NCBI GenBank assembly: GCA_965211775.1
Contig: OZ242974.1
Location: forward strand, 1,240,001-1,304,000
From: Thiodiazotropha sp040506975
Lineage (GTDB): Bacteria; Pseudomonadota; Gammaproteobacteria; Chromatiales; Chromatiaceae
Direction: 5' to 3'
DNA length: 64,000 nucleotides
Shown here: one piece after another, positions 26,024 to 34,837 of the stretch
Layout of the letters: each line of letters begins with the position of its first letter
Numbering within the stretch: position 1 is the first letter of the stretch
Program-made: the position numbers and the translations under genes
Notes under the pieces: generated by a model
The model's database searches: none
What the model was told of the DNA's origin: nothing
The model's input: the letters and a program-made list of their open reading frames with translations, nothing else

Positions 26024-27457
26024 ATGCAGTGGGAAACCGTTATCGGGCTTGAGATTCATACTCAACTGGCGACCAGGTCGAAGATCTTCTCCGGCGCTTC
26101 GACCGCCTATGGTGCGGATCCTAACACCCAGGCCTGTATCATCGATCTGGGGTTTCCCGGTGTACTGCCGGTGCTGAATGAGTCGGCGGTGGATATGGCG
26201 CTCAAGTTCGGTATTGCGGTGAATGCCGAGATTGCGCCTCGATCCATATTCGCGCGCAAGAATTACTTCTACCCCGATCTTCCCAAGGGTTACCAGATAA
26301 GCCAGTTTGAGCTGCCGATTGTCGGCAGGGGCTCCATCGGCATAGACCTGGAGGATGGCACGCATAAAGTGATCGGGATAACCCGTGCACACCTTGAAGA
26401 GGATGCGGGAAAGTCATTGCACGAGGATTTCCACGGCATGAGCGGGATCGATCTCAATCGCACCGGGACCCCGTTGTTGGAGATCGTATCCGAGCCGGAT
26501 ATGCGCTCCATCAGGGAGGCCGTGGCCTACGCCCGCAAGATCCATCAGCTGGTGGTCTATCTCGGGATCTGTGACGGCAACATGCAGGAGGGCTCATTCA
26601 GGGTCGATGCCAATATCTCGATTCGCCCCTTCGGCCAGGAGACCTTCGGCACGCGTACCGAGCTTAAGAACATCAACTCGTTTCGCTTCATGGAGCGCGC
26701 CTTGAATTACGAACTGGAGCGCCAGATCGATCTGATCGAGGGTGGTGGCGAGGTTGTCCAGGAGACCCGGCTGTACGATGCCGACCGGGACGAAACCCGT
26801 TCCATGCGCAGCAAGGAGGAGGCCAACGACTACCGTTATTTCCCCGATCCCGATCTGCTGCCGGTCGAGATCGGCGAGGAGCGGCTGCAACGGGCCAGGC
26901 AGGGTATGCCTGAATTGCCGGATCAGAAGCGGCAGCGCTTTGAATCCGAATACAGGCTGAGTACGGCGGATGCACTGACGCTGACCCTGAATCGGGCAAT
27001 GGCCGATTACTATGAAGAGGTGGTTGCAAGCGGTGGAGATGCCAAGACAGCAGCCAATTGGGTTACCGTTGAACTGGCGGGGGCATTGAACAAGACCGGA
27101 CTTGATCTGGCGCAATCGCCGGTCAGCCCAAAACAGCTGGGTGGCTTGCTGCAACGCATTGCGGATAACACTATTTCGGGAAAGATCGCGAAACAGGTAT
27201 TCGAGGCCATCTGGAACGGTGAGGGCGATGCGGATGCCGTGATCGAGGCAAAGGGTCTTAAGCAGATTACGGATAGTGGTCAGATTGAGAGGATCATCGA
27301 TGAGGTGATTGCCGCCAATCCCAAGCAGGTGGAACAGTTCAAGGCGGGTAAGGATAAGCTGCTCGGTTTCTTCGTCGGGCAGGTGATGAAGCAGACCCAG
27401 GGCAAGGCCAATCCGGGGCGGGTCAACAAGATCCTGATGACTAAGTTAAAAGACTGA
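26024..27457 (+). CDS. gatB: Asp-tRNA(Asn)/Glu-tRNA(Gln) amidotransferase subunit B
   Basis: Kinase/transamidase subunit (477 residues) that phosphorylates and amidates the misacylated tRNA. The N-terminal WETVIGLEIHTQLATRSKIF is diagnostic. The catalytic cradle includes NRTGTPLLEIVSEPDMRS, and the C-terminal ~150 residues form the tRNA-binding YqeY-like tail. It begins 77 bp after gatA and ends the operon. Confidence 0.96.
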   Translation: MQWETVIGLEIHTQLATRSKIFSGASTAYGADPNTQACIIDLGFPGVLPVLNESAVDMALKFGIAVNAEIAPRSIFARKNYFYPDLPKGYQISQFELPIVGRGSIGIDLEDGTHKVIGITRAHLEEDAGKSLHEDFHGMSGIDLNRTGTPLLEIVSEPDMRSIREAVAYARKIHQLVVYLGICDGNMQEGSFRVDANISIRPFGQETFGTRTELKNINSFRFMERALNYELERQIDLIEGGGEVVQETRLYDADRDETRSMRSKEEANDYRYFPDPDLLPVEIGEERLQRARQGMPELPDQKRQRFESEYRLSTADALTLTLNRAMADYYEEVVASGGDAKTAANWVTVELAGALNKTGLDLAQSPVSPKQLGGLLQRIADNTISGKIAKQVFEAIWNGEGDADAVIEAKGLKQITDSGQIERIIDEVIAANPKQVEQFKAGKDKLLGFFVGQVMKQTQGKANPGRVNKILMTKLKD

Positions 27458-27522
27458 CCGGCGATGGGGCTGCCTGTCATCGATGAAACGTTGTGATGAT
27501 TTAAGGTGAAAAGGTATCCGTG

Positions 27523-29820
27523 ATGCAGGAATCTGTGGCAAGACCTATGAGATGGATTCTGGCATCAATTATTTTGCTTTCTCCCGTAATCACGGCCGCT
27601 GCAATCTGGCAGGACATGGATTCACCTGAACCGGCGGCAAAAGGTCTCGACCTGTCATCCGTTTACTATCGCCGACTGGGGGCGGACAGCTCCGCCTTGA
27701 GGCAACGGCTGCTGCAGGCGCCGTTGCAGGATACAAGCGCTTCCGGCATTGAGCTTGAGCTGCCGCTGCCCTATGGATCGATGCAGCGCTACGCCGTTGA
27801 GGAGTCGCCGGTGATGGCCGAATCGCTGGCTCACCGCTATCCGGAAATCCGCACTTACAGGGTGAGGGGAGTGGACGATCCCGCCAGTAGCGGGCGCCTG
27901 GATCTGACACCGCATGGCTTTCATGCCATGCTGACAACGCCGGCGGGGACTGTGTATATCGATCCGGACGGGGAAGGTGGCTATCGGAGTTATTACAAGC
28001 GTGATTATGCGGCTGTGCAAGGTGGTCGATTATCTCCCTTGGTCTGTATGCATCGCGATGGTCAACCGGAGAGTGATCATTTTGCCACAGCGTTTTCGCA
28101 AACCCTGGCAAGCAGAACTGTCAGTGGCGCACATCGCCGGGTCTATCGCCTCGCCGTGGCGGCAACAGGTGAATACAGCGCTTTTTTTGGCGGCACTGTC
28201 AGCGCCGCCCTGGCGCAAATCGTCACCACGATCAATCGGGTGAACCAGATCTATGGCCGTGACCTGGCCGTGCAGTTTCAACTGGTGGGGAATAACGACC
28301 GCATCATCTTTACCGATCCAAACTCGGATCCCTACACCCAGACCGCTGCCGGTATCGGTTTGATGCTGATCGAGAATCAGCAGCAACTCGATTTCATGCT
28401 CGGCGCGGACAGCTATGACATCGGTATTCTGTTCGGCACGGTCGGCGGCGGATTGGCCAGCGTGGGTTCCCTATGCACAATCTATAAAGCTCAGGCCTAT
28501 ACCGGTACGCCTATGCCGGATAGTGACGGCTTCTATATCGACTTTGTCGCCCATGAGCTGGGCCATCAATTGAATGCAACGCACTCATTCAATGGCACGA
28601 CGGCGAGCTGCGGTGGTGTCAACAGAGTGGCGAGTGCCGCCGTGGAACCGGGTAGCGGATCAACCATCATGAGTTATGCCGGCATTTGTGCCGAGGAGAA
28701 CCTGCAGGCCAATTCAGACGCCACCTTTCATGCCGTCAGCATTCAGCAGATGAACGAGTTTATCACCCATGGCGAAGGCAATCGGTGCGGTCAGTTGACC
28801 GTCACGGGAAACAGCGCCCCCAGTGTCGATGCGGGTCAGGAAGGGGATGACGGCAGTCTCAGCATACCTGCCGCAACACCTTTCATGCTGGACGGCACGG
28901 CAAGTGACATGGACGGGGACAACCTCTCCTATCAATGGGACGGGATGGATGCGGGGGGCATTAATGGTGCGACGGACGCGTCAACCATTGGCACCGATCT
29001 ACCCGACGGCAGCAATCCGTTGTTCAGATCATTTCTGCCTAAACAAACTGCGGTGCGCTATTTCCCGCGATTGAGTCGATTACTGACGCGGCAGGAGGAT
29101 ATCGGCGAGACTCTGCCTCAATCCGGTCGAACACTTAATTTCAGACTGACTGTTAGGGATGGTGAAAGTGGTGTCGCCAACGATGACATCACGATTCAGG
29201 TGGATGGCGATCAAGGACCCTTCAGGATAACCGGTGGGGATTTGAACCGTTCATCTACCTATATGGGTGGTGGCTCGCATACCCTTGAATGGTCAACCGC
29301 GGGTACCGAAACAAGCTGCCCAACCATACATCTTTCACTCCTTAGTCTGAGTTCAGGCAATCCACCTGCAACATTCTGCAATAGGCACGACAGCGGATTC
29401 GACCAGTTGTACCTTGGCGAGTTCTCCAATAGCGGTTCCGCCAACATCGTACTGCCTAATGTCTCTGTTGAATATGCCCGTGTCATGCTCAGTTGTTCGA
29501 ACAATATATTCTTCGCACTTTCCGATGCCACACTGAGCATTGCAAGTGCAGAGGCGGCCCTTGGTAATGACTGTCAGCCGTTGGACGGAGAATATCTGGA
29601 ACATGGTGCGATCTTCAACGATGCTGACGGGGCGCAAAAGTTTGATAGCCCCGGTGGTGGCGGCCAACTGTTCTGGATACTTTTTGTTCTGGCCTTTGGC
29701 GATGTCTATCAGTCCACTCACTTAACCCGCATGTTTCATCCGTTTTTAAATTTAGCCGGTGATATGGCCAAGCTTGGATGGTTTGCCCTCACTGGGAACC
29801 AAACCTCTATCAAGCCCTGA
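27523..29820 (+). CDS. Secreted zinc metalloprotease with GlyGly-CTERM-like tail, C-terminus altered by IS1380
   Basis: Predicted exported reprolysin-like (metzincin) peptidase. It has a signal peptide (hydrophobic residues ~10-27), a pro-region, and the zinc motif HELGHQLNATH with His344, Glu345, His348 and His354. A probable Ig/PKD-like region follows from ~435. Near the end SPGGGGQLFWILFVLAFG (Gly 711-714) resembles a GlyGly-CTERM sorting signal for rhombosortase. IS1380 enters at 29726, so residues after Thr735 come from the IS. Without it, the frame would continue after 31297 as Ser-Lys-Pro-Gly-Arg-Thr-stop at 31320. The ATG at 27523 follows AAGG; a GTG three bases earlier is an alternative start. 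Confidence 0.82.
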   Translation: MQESVARPMRWILASIILLSPVITAAAIWQDMDSPEPAAKGLDLSSVYYRRLGADSSALRQRLLQAPLQDTSASGIELELPLPYGSMQRYAVEESPVMAESLAHRYPEIRTYRVRGVDDPASSGRLDLTPHGFHAMLTTPAGTVYIDPDGEGGYRSYYKRDYAAVQGGRLSPLVCMHRDGQPESDHFATAFSQTLASRTVSGAHRRVYRLAVAATGEYSAFFGGTVSAALAQIVTTINRVNQIYGRDLAVQFQLVGNNDRIIFTDPNSDPYTQTAAGIGLMLIENQQQLDFMLGADSYDIGILFGTVGGGLASVGSLCTIYKAQAYTGTPMPDSDGFYIDFVAHELGHQLNATHSFNGTTASCGGVNRVASAAVEPGSGSTIMSYAGICAEENLQANSDATFHAVSIQQMNEFITHGEGNRCGQLTVTGNSAPSVDAGQEGDDGSLSIPAATPFMLDGTASDMDGDNLSYQWDGMDAGGINGATDASTIGTDLPDGSNPLFRSFLPKQTAVRYFPRLSRLLTRQEDIGETLPQSGRTLNFRLTVRDGESGVANDDITIQVDGDQGPFRITGGDLNRSSTYMGGGSHTLEWSTAGTETSCPTIHLSLLSLSSGNPPATFCNRHDSGFDQLYLGEFSNSGSANIVLPNVSVEYARVMLSCSNNIFFALSDATLSIASAEAALGNDCQPLDGEYLEHGAIFNDADGAQKFDSPGGGGQLFWILFVLAFGDVYQSTHLTRMFHPFLNLAGDMAKLGWFALTGNQTSIKP

Positions 29821-31293
29821 TTTTCCACCCTCCGGGCAGACTCCCCCTTACCCCCATTGTTGATCAACGTGCCGGGGCAGCACTCTGCCGGGCTATCCCG
29901 GCTTGAGTCGTGCCGCCACCTGGAAAAACAGCGCCTGATAGGGATAGGTGCTGGAGAGCAGGAAGCGGATCCGTCGCGTGTTGCGAATGATGACCGCCCC
30001 GATCTTGAACAGTTTGAGCCGGATCGTGGTCATCTGTGCACGCGCCAGTTCCGTGCCCTTCAGCGCGAGGCGCCGGATGGCCTCCATCAGCACATAGGCC
30101 AGACTGGACAGCAGTAGACGAAACTGATTGGCCCACCAGTAATGCGCGCTGGTGCGATCGGCGAACAGCCCCAGTTGCTGCTCCTTGATTCGGTTCTCCA
30201 TGTCACCACGGGCGCAGTAGAGGTCATCGTAAAGGCGCTGTTTGTCGCCGGCCAGGTTGGTGACGATGAAGCGTGGATTTGGCCCCTTGTCGGTGACCTC
30301 CAGTTTGGCGATCACCTTGCGACGCGTCTTCCAGGTGCTGGCGGCATAGTGAAACTGAAAGAATTCCCGCATCTTCATGCCGGTTCGCTTCGCCAGTTCC
30401 TCAACCCACTGCATGGGCTCACGGATACACCGCAGCAAGGCGTCATTCTTGGCGATGCCCACGATATAGCCCACAGCGTTGCGCTCGCACCAGCTGAGCA
30501 TGTGGTGACGGCAAAAGCCGCTATCGCCCCGAAAGATGATACGCACTTCAGGCCAAGCCCGGCGCAGGCGTTTGACCAACAGCGCCAGAATCGCCCAGGC
30601 ATGCTTGGGCGCATCGATCCGGCTGGGCCGCAGATAACTCACCAGCAGTTGATCGCCACAAAAGACATACAGGGGCAGGAAGCAGTAGTGATCGTAGTAG
30701 CCGTGAAAGAAGCGGCCTTCCTGGCGGCCATGCACCGGATCATCCGTGGCGTCGAAATCCAGGATCAGCTCATCGGGTGGTGCATCATATGAGGCAATGA
30801 ACTGCTCGAGCAGTAGGTTGTGGACATCAACGGCAACCCGGCGATCGACCCGGTTCTCCAGCCGACAAAGTGTCGACTGGCTGCCCAGTACCTCCTCGCG
30901 TTCGATCGAGCTCTGTAGGGCCGGGTCGGTGCGTAGTGTCTGATGGTCGTTCAGATCTTCATAACCCAGGCAGAGCCCATAGACTCGCTGGCGCAACAGG
31001 CTCAACTGGCTGTGTTCAATATAGCGGGGATCTCGCGGGTCGGGGATGACCGCATCAACCGCCTCGAGCAATCCCAGACGCCTGTCGATCTCGCGCAGCA
31101 GCAACACGCCGCCGTCCGAGGTGATATCGCCACCGGAAAACTCGGCTTGAACCTTACGGCGTTTTAGGGCTGGAAAATCAAAGGCAGTCTGGGTACAGTT
31201 TGTCACAGGCAAAATCCTTTCGATTACAGTGTAAGCAACTGAATTATATCGAAGTATCAGGATTTTGCCTTTTTAATGCGTGAAATATTGGGG
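29726..31293 (-). mobile_element. IS1380-family insertion sequence, copy A
   Basis: 1568-bp element, the same length as copies B and C and almost identical to them. Left end CCCGCATGTTTCATCC and right end reading inward CCCCAATATTTCACGC form an imperfect terminal inverted repeat. It is flanked by a 4-bp duplication TTAA (29722-29725 and 31294-31297). It is inserted in the last codons of the metalloprotease gene. Confidence 0.95.
29893..31212 (-). CDS. IS1380-family transposase
   Basis: DDE transposase of 439 residues with the RNase H-like fold. Likely acidic residues are in ELILDFDATDDPVHG (first Asp region), IIFRGDSGFC (second) and the C-terminal ARGDMENRIKEQQLGL (Glu). The frame is intact from ATG 31212, so the copy is probably active. 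It reads against the metalloprotease gene. Confidence 0.95.
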   Translation of the reverse strand: MPVTNCTQTAFDFPALKRRKVQAEFSGGDITSDGGVLLLREIDRRLGLLEAVDAVIPDPRDPRYIEHSQLSLLRQRVYGLCLGYEDLNDHQTLRTDPALQSSIEREEVLGSQSTLCRLENRVDRRVAVDVHNLLLEQFIASYDAPPDELILDFDATDDPVHGRQEGRFFHGYYDHYCFLPLYVFCGDQLLVSYLRPSRIDAPKHAWAILALLVKRLRRAWPEVRIIFRGDSGFCRHHMLSWCERNAVGYIVGIAKNDALLRCIREPMQWVEELAKRTGMKMREFFQFHYAASTWKTRRKVIAKLEVTDKGPNPRFIVTNLAGDKQRLYDDLYCARGDMENRIKEQQLGLFADRTSAHYWWANQFRLLLSSLAYVLMEAIRRLALKGTELARAQMTTIRLKLFKIGAVIIRNTRRIRFLLSSTYPYQALFFQVAARLKPG

Positions 31294-31456
31294 TTAACGA
31301 GCAAGCCAGGCCGGACTTAGTGGAATCCATTGAAGTTTGCGGCTGTTTTCAGCTTCCCCATAAGCATTAACTATAGAGTCAGTTAAGTCTTGCCTGCTTT
31401 GTCAGATCGACTGCCGAGCACCCCTCATTTCAACCCTGCACTTTGTATAGTTGTCG

Positions 31457-31514
31457 CCTATGGTTTCGATCAGAATTTGGTCTTGGACAAGACAGTTTGC
31501 TTGGTGAATAGTTA
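31457..31514 (+). promoter_or_regulatory. Promoter-like element upstream of IS1595 copy 2 and the porin
   Basis: TTGGAC at 31483-31488, 16-base spacer, then TGAATA at 31505-31510 with an extended -10 TGG. A region of ~58 bp closely matches one at 34757-34816 ahead of the ABC genes, including an identical 12-mer GGTCTTGGACAA, an upstream ATCAGA and a downstream TGGTRAATAGTT at the same spacing. IS1595 copy 2 now lies between it and the porin. Between 31321 and this site I see nothing else. Confidence 0.55.
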
Positions 31515-31559
31515 GGCGCATGCGATGTTTGGGGTTGCCGGCGGAAAGTCAAAAGGAAA

Positions 31560-32588
31560 CCTGATTACTCATGAGGCTCAGCTATTGAGCCTGTGGTGCA
31601 AGCATAATGGAACCTACTGAATAAAAGAGGATTTCATCATGCCGAGAAATACTATTCAATTTCAAAAAGGTCTTGGTTTGCACGATTTTCTGGAACAATA
31701 TGGGACCGAGGATCAGTGTCGACAGGCATTGTATGATTTGCGCTGGCCGACGGGCTATGTCTGCCCTGAGTGCGGCAACACAACAGGCTGTGAACTCAAA
31801 AAGCGTCAGATATATCAATGTCACAAGTGCCATCATCAGACTTCCCTGACCGCCGGCAGCATCCTCCATGGCACCAAGCTGCCGCTGAGAACGTGGTTTC
31901 TTGCGATCTATCTGTTGACCCAACGCAAGAAAAGTATCTCGGCGCTGCAACTTTCCCGCGAAATCGGGGTGAACTACAATACGGCCTGGCGACTCAAGCA
32001 TAAGTTGATGCAGGTGATGATGGAACGTGAGCGTGGAAAAAAACTGGCCGGTCGCATCGAATTGGATGATGCTTATCTCGGAGGCGAGCAAGCCGGTAAG
32101 CGTGGTCGTGGGTCGCGCAACAAAATCCCTTTCGTAGCTGCTGTTGAGACGACGCGGGACGGCAGGCCCATGAAAATTCAACTGCGTCGTGTAAGGGGCT
32201 TCCGCAAACGTGAAATCGCCCGCTACGCCCGCTCCTGCTTGATGCCTGGCAGCGAAGTCTTTACCGATGGGCTTTGGTGCTTTAGTGGCGTGACAACCGT
32301 TGATTGCCATCATAACCCCATGGTGACGGGTGGTGGGCGCCAAAGTGTCCAGTATTCGTGCTTCAAATGGGTAAACACGATGTTGGGTAATGTCAAAAAC
32401 AGTCTGTTGGGTACTTTTCATGCGATTCGAGATAAACATGTGTCGCGTTATCTTGCTGAGTTCGAATATCGGTTTAACCGCCGTTTCGATTTACCCGCCA
32501 TGATTGAACGATTGCTTTTTGCCGCTCTTCGCACTCCACCTATGCCATATCGCCTCTTGAGAATGGCTGAGGTTTAGGGGTAATCAGG
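31560..32588 (+). mobile_element. IS1595-family insertion sequence, copy 2
   Basis: Complete 1029-bp element with inner-matching ends CCTGATTACTCATGAGG and, inward from the right, CCTGATTACCCCTAAAC. It is flanked by a perfect 8-bp duplication AAAGGAAA (31552-31559 and 32589-32596). It separates the promoter-like site at 31457-31514 from the porin gene and reads in the same direction as the porin. Confidence 0.96.
31639..32577 (+). CDS. IS1595-family transposase
   Basis: Complete 312-residue transposase. The zinc ribbon has Cys42/Cys45 (CPEC) and Cys61/Cys64 (CHKC); the catalytic domain includes GRIELDDAYLGGEQ (acidic residues), EVFTDGLWCF and FHAIRDKHVSRYLAEFEYRF. It differs from the copy at 42716-43654 by only a few residues, indicating recent transposition. 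ATG at 31639 follows AGAGGA. Confidence 0.95.
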   Translation: MPRNTIQFQKGLGLHDFLEQYGTEDQCRQALYDLRWPTGYVCPECGNTTGCELKKRQIYQCHKCHHQTSLTAGSILHGTKLPLRTWFLAIYLLTQRKKSISALQLSREIGVNYNTAWRLKHKLMQVMMERERGKKLAGRIELDDAYLGGEQAGKRGRGSRNKIPFVAAVETTRDGRPMKIQLRRVRGFRKREIARYARSCLMPGSEVFTDGLWCFSGVTTVDCHHNPMVTGGGRQSVQYSCFKWVNTMLGNVKNSLLGTFHAIRDKHVSRYLAEFEYRFNRRFDLPAMIERLLFAALRTPPMPYRLLRMAEV

Positions 32589-32718
32589 AAAGGAAATGTG
32601 TTTTCTCTTCCGATGCTCCATGGGAGCCTGCGAGTAGCTCCCTCCTTAACGGTGGCACACAGGTCGATGCTGCCTGTGGTGGCCAGCCACATCCAATCAT
32701 AGTCAGAGGAGGAATTGC

Positions 32719-34182
32719 ATGTCTATTATCAAGCCTGCATCAGGTCTATTTGCAGTCTCCATACTCATTTTTTCACAAGCCATTGGTGCGGTAGGATTGC
32801 CGGCTGTTTCAAATGTTCATCAAGGAAAGGTATTGCCTGAAACCGGTGAATTGTCCAGTGCCATTACGACCGGTAAACCTGATGTATGGTTGCGTTTGCG
32901 TTACGAGGAAGTCGAGGACGATATTCCCACCGGCTCTCCGCTTGCCGGTACAGAAGATGCCGACCTGTTGAGCCTGCGGGCCGCACTTGGCTATACCTCA
33001 GCCCGTTTCCACGGCTTCTGGGCGCGACTGGAGCTGGAACTCAATAGGCGACTGGGCAGCGATAGCGCATTAAACGTTGACGATGACCTAACCTTTCCCC
33101 CTGGCCCGGCGGGTTCTAGAATCGCCGAAGGTCATGCGCTGATACCGGATAATAATTACGAAGAGATCAATGAGGCCTTCATCGGGTGGCGCAGCGCAAC
33201 CGGTGGTTGCCCGAATGCGCCGGGTGCCTGCAATGGCCACACTTCATTCAAACTGGGGCGGCAGTCCATTATCTATGATAATCACCGGTGGGTGGGTAAT
33301 ATTATTTGGCGGCAGAACCTGCAATCATTCGATGCATTTCGTTTTGACAACAGTTCAATCAGCAACCTTAGCTTTTCGTATGCCTATATCGATCGCGTCA
33401 ACAGGCTGTTTGGCGATGACTCACCGTTCAGGGAGTATGAGATGAATAACTCCCATTTCCTGAATGTGGCCTACAAATTGCCTTTTGGGAAGTTGAGCGG
33501 ATACGGTTATCTGTTGGATTACGATGACAATCCGCGAACGCCTTTTCCTGAAGGTGTCGGTGTCGGGCCAGGAATAACCAATTTCGACTCGGATACCTGG
33601 GGTTTGCGATTTACCGGAAAACATAGGCTGCATGACAATTTTACCCTGTTGACGGAACTTGAGTGGGCAAATCAGGACCCGAGTGGCGATGCCGCTTCCA
33701 ATCTCGATGATAACGATTATACCAATATCGAAATAGGAGGCGCATTCGATGTGGCGGGCAAGCCGGTGGTGTTAAAGATTGGACAAGAGGTTCTGGAAGG
33801 AAATGGAGTCAATGCCTTGCAGACACCTCTTGCAACAGTACACGCCTTCAATGGTTGGACCGATAAATTTGTTGGCGCGCCCGGAGGATCGGCGACGCCG
33901 GCAGGGGGGCTGGTGGATACCAGTGTCACCTTGGTTTTGAAAGGTTTGATGTCAAGCGTGATTGGCCCATCGAAGCTGGTTGTTCAATACCACAAATTTG
34001 AAGCTGATAACGCCATAGGCGGAGTTGACGATTACGGCGATGAATGGGGCGTGTTGTTTGCCAAACCCTTTGACAAAAAGTGGTTGGGTCTTATCAAGTT
34101 TGCCAGTTTTGAGGATGGCGGAGATGGTTTCAGCTTTGACACCGATAAGATTTGGTTGATGGGACAATACCGCATGAAATAG
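32719..34182 (+). CDS. Outer-membrane porin (alginate-export / OprB-like beta-barrel)
   Basis: Predicted outer-membrane beta-barrel of 487 residues. It has a signal peptide (cleavage near residue 23, IGAVG) and many alternating-polarity strands with aromatic girdles. The C-terminal strand is IWLMGQYRMK; the usual terminal Phe is absent. SFKLGRQSIIYDNHRWVG and WGLRFTGKHRL resemble alginate-export family porins. The strong site AGAGGAGGA precedes the ATG. It may be the outer-membrane entry pore for the substrate of the ABC importer downstream, given the matching upstream elements; this is inference. Confidence 0.82.
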   Translation: MSIIKPASGLFAVSILIFSQAIGAVGLPAVSNVHQGKVLPETGELSSAITTGKPDVWLRLRYEEVEDDIPTGSPLAGTEDADLLSLRAALGYTSARFHGFWARLELELNRRLGSDSALNVDDDLTFPPGPAGSRIAEGHALIPDNNYEEINEAFIGWRSATGGCPNAPGACNGHTSFKLGRQSIIYDNHRWVGNIIWRQNLQSFDAFRFDNSSISNLSFSYAYIDRVNRLFGDDSPFREYEMNNSHFLNVAYKLPFGKLSGYGYLLDYDDNPRTPFPEGVGVGPGITNFDSDTWGLRFTGKHRLHDNFTLLTELEWANQDPSGDAASNLDDNDYTNIEIGGAFDVAGKPVVLKIGQEVLEGNGVNALQTPLATVHAFNGWTDKFVGAPGGSATPAGGLVDTSVTLVLKGLMSSVIGPSKLVVQYHKFEADNAIGGVDDYGDEWGVLFAKPFDKKWLGLIKFASFEDGGDGFSFDTDKIWLMGQYRMK

Positions 34183-34198
34183 ACAAAAGCGTTGTCAT

Positions 34199-34223
34199 CA
34201 CCAACTGCTGGATGCAGTTGGTG
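34199..34223 (+). terminator. Hairpin after the porin gene
   Basis: A perfect 10-bp stem CACCAACTGC / GCAGTTGGTG with a 5-base loop begins 17 bp after the porin stop, extended by GTTG/CAAC. There is no U-tract, so intrinsic termination is uncertain. The remainder of 34224-34756 holds nothing I can identify. Confidence 0.5.
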
Positions 34224-34756
34224 ACGCAACCATTTCTGACGATGGTTTCCTATCGACGGTTTCACGGTCTTTGGCATGGTAAATGCGAATAATCTCCTGG
34301 TTATCCGCCATTTTCAGCTACCCTCTCATCCGACTTTTTCCCCGCCCAGGGTGCTGTAGAAGAAAACCGCAAATAGACGCAAATTCAACAAGTCCGCAAA
34401 TGAAGGCAAGTTTGGTGATTGTGACAGTCCTGTAAAAGACGTTAGGTTAGGGTTTATGTTACAGCCCTGTACACCTCGCTATGGTCTGCTCACTGATTCA
34501 GTGACTGAATATTGTGGGTAATCAGGGCTAAATGGTGGTGAAGCTTGCCGCCCCCTGATTAATCCGCCATTTTAAGTATGGAAATACGATTTTTTGCCGG
34601 AAATAGCTGACTGATATTCGACTGCAACAAGGCCTATCTATTATACCGCTTCAGTACCGTTGGTGTATTTCTGTAACAGAATTCAGTGATGGTGCATCTC
34701 CGTGTGATGCCAATAATGACAATGACTTGCGTAATCATGAGGCTTTCTATAGCCAA

Positions 34757-34816
34757 CTCCTATAGCGTTAATCAGATTTAGGTCTTGGACAAATAGTGAT
34801 GCGTGGTAAATAGTTT
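34757..34816 (+). promoter_or_regulatory. Promoter-like element upstream of IS1380 copy B and the ABC importer
   Basis: TTGGAC at 34785-34790, 16-base spacer, TAAATA at 34807-34812 with an extended -10 TGG. It is paralogous to the site ahead of the porin. IS1380 copy B begins 22 bp downstream and now stands between it and the ABC genes. Confidence 0.55.
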
Positions 34817-34837
34817 CATTTAATGGTTGCTGTCTAG

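Noticed and set aside
34224..34756. Possible gene or gene remnant after the porin
   Set aside because: All frames are short and composition is non-coding; only the promoter-like element at its right end is supported.
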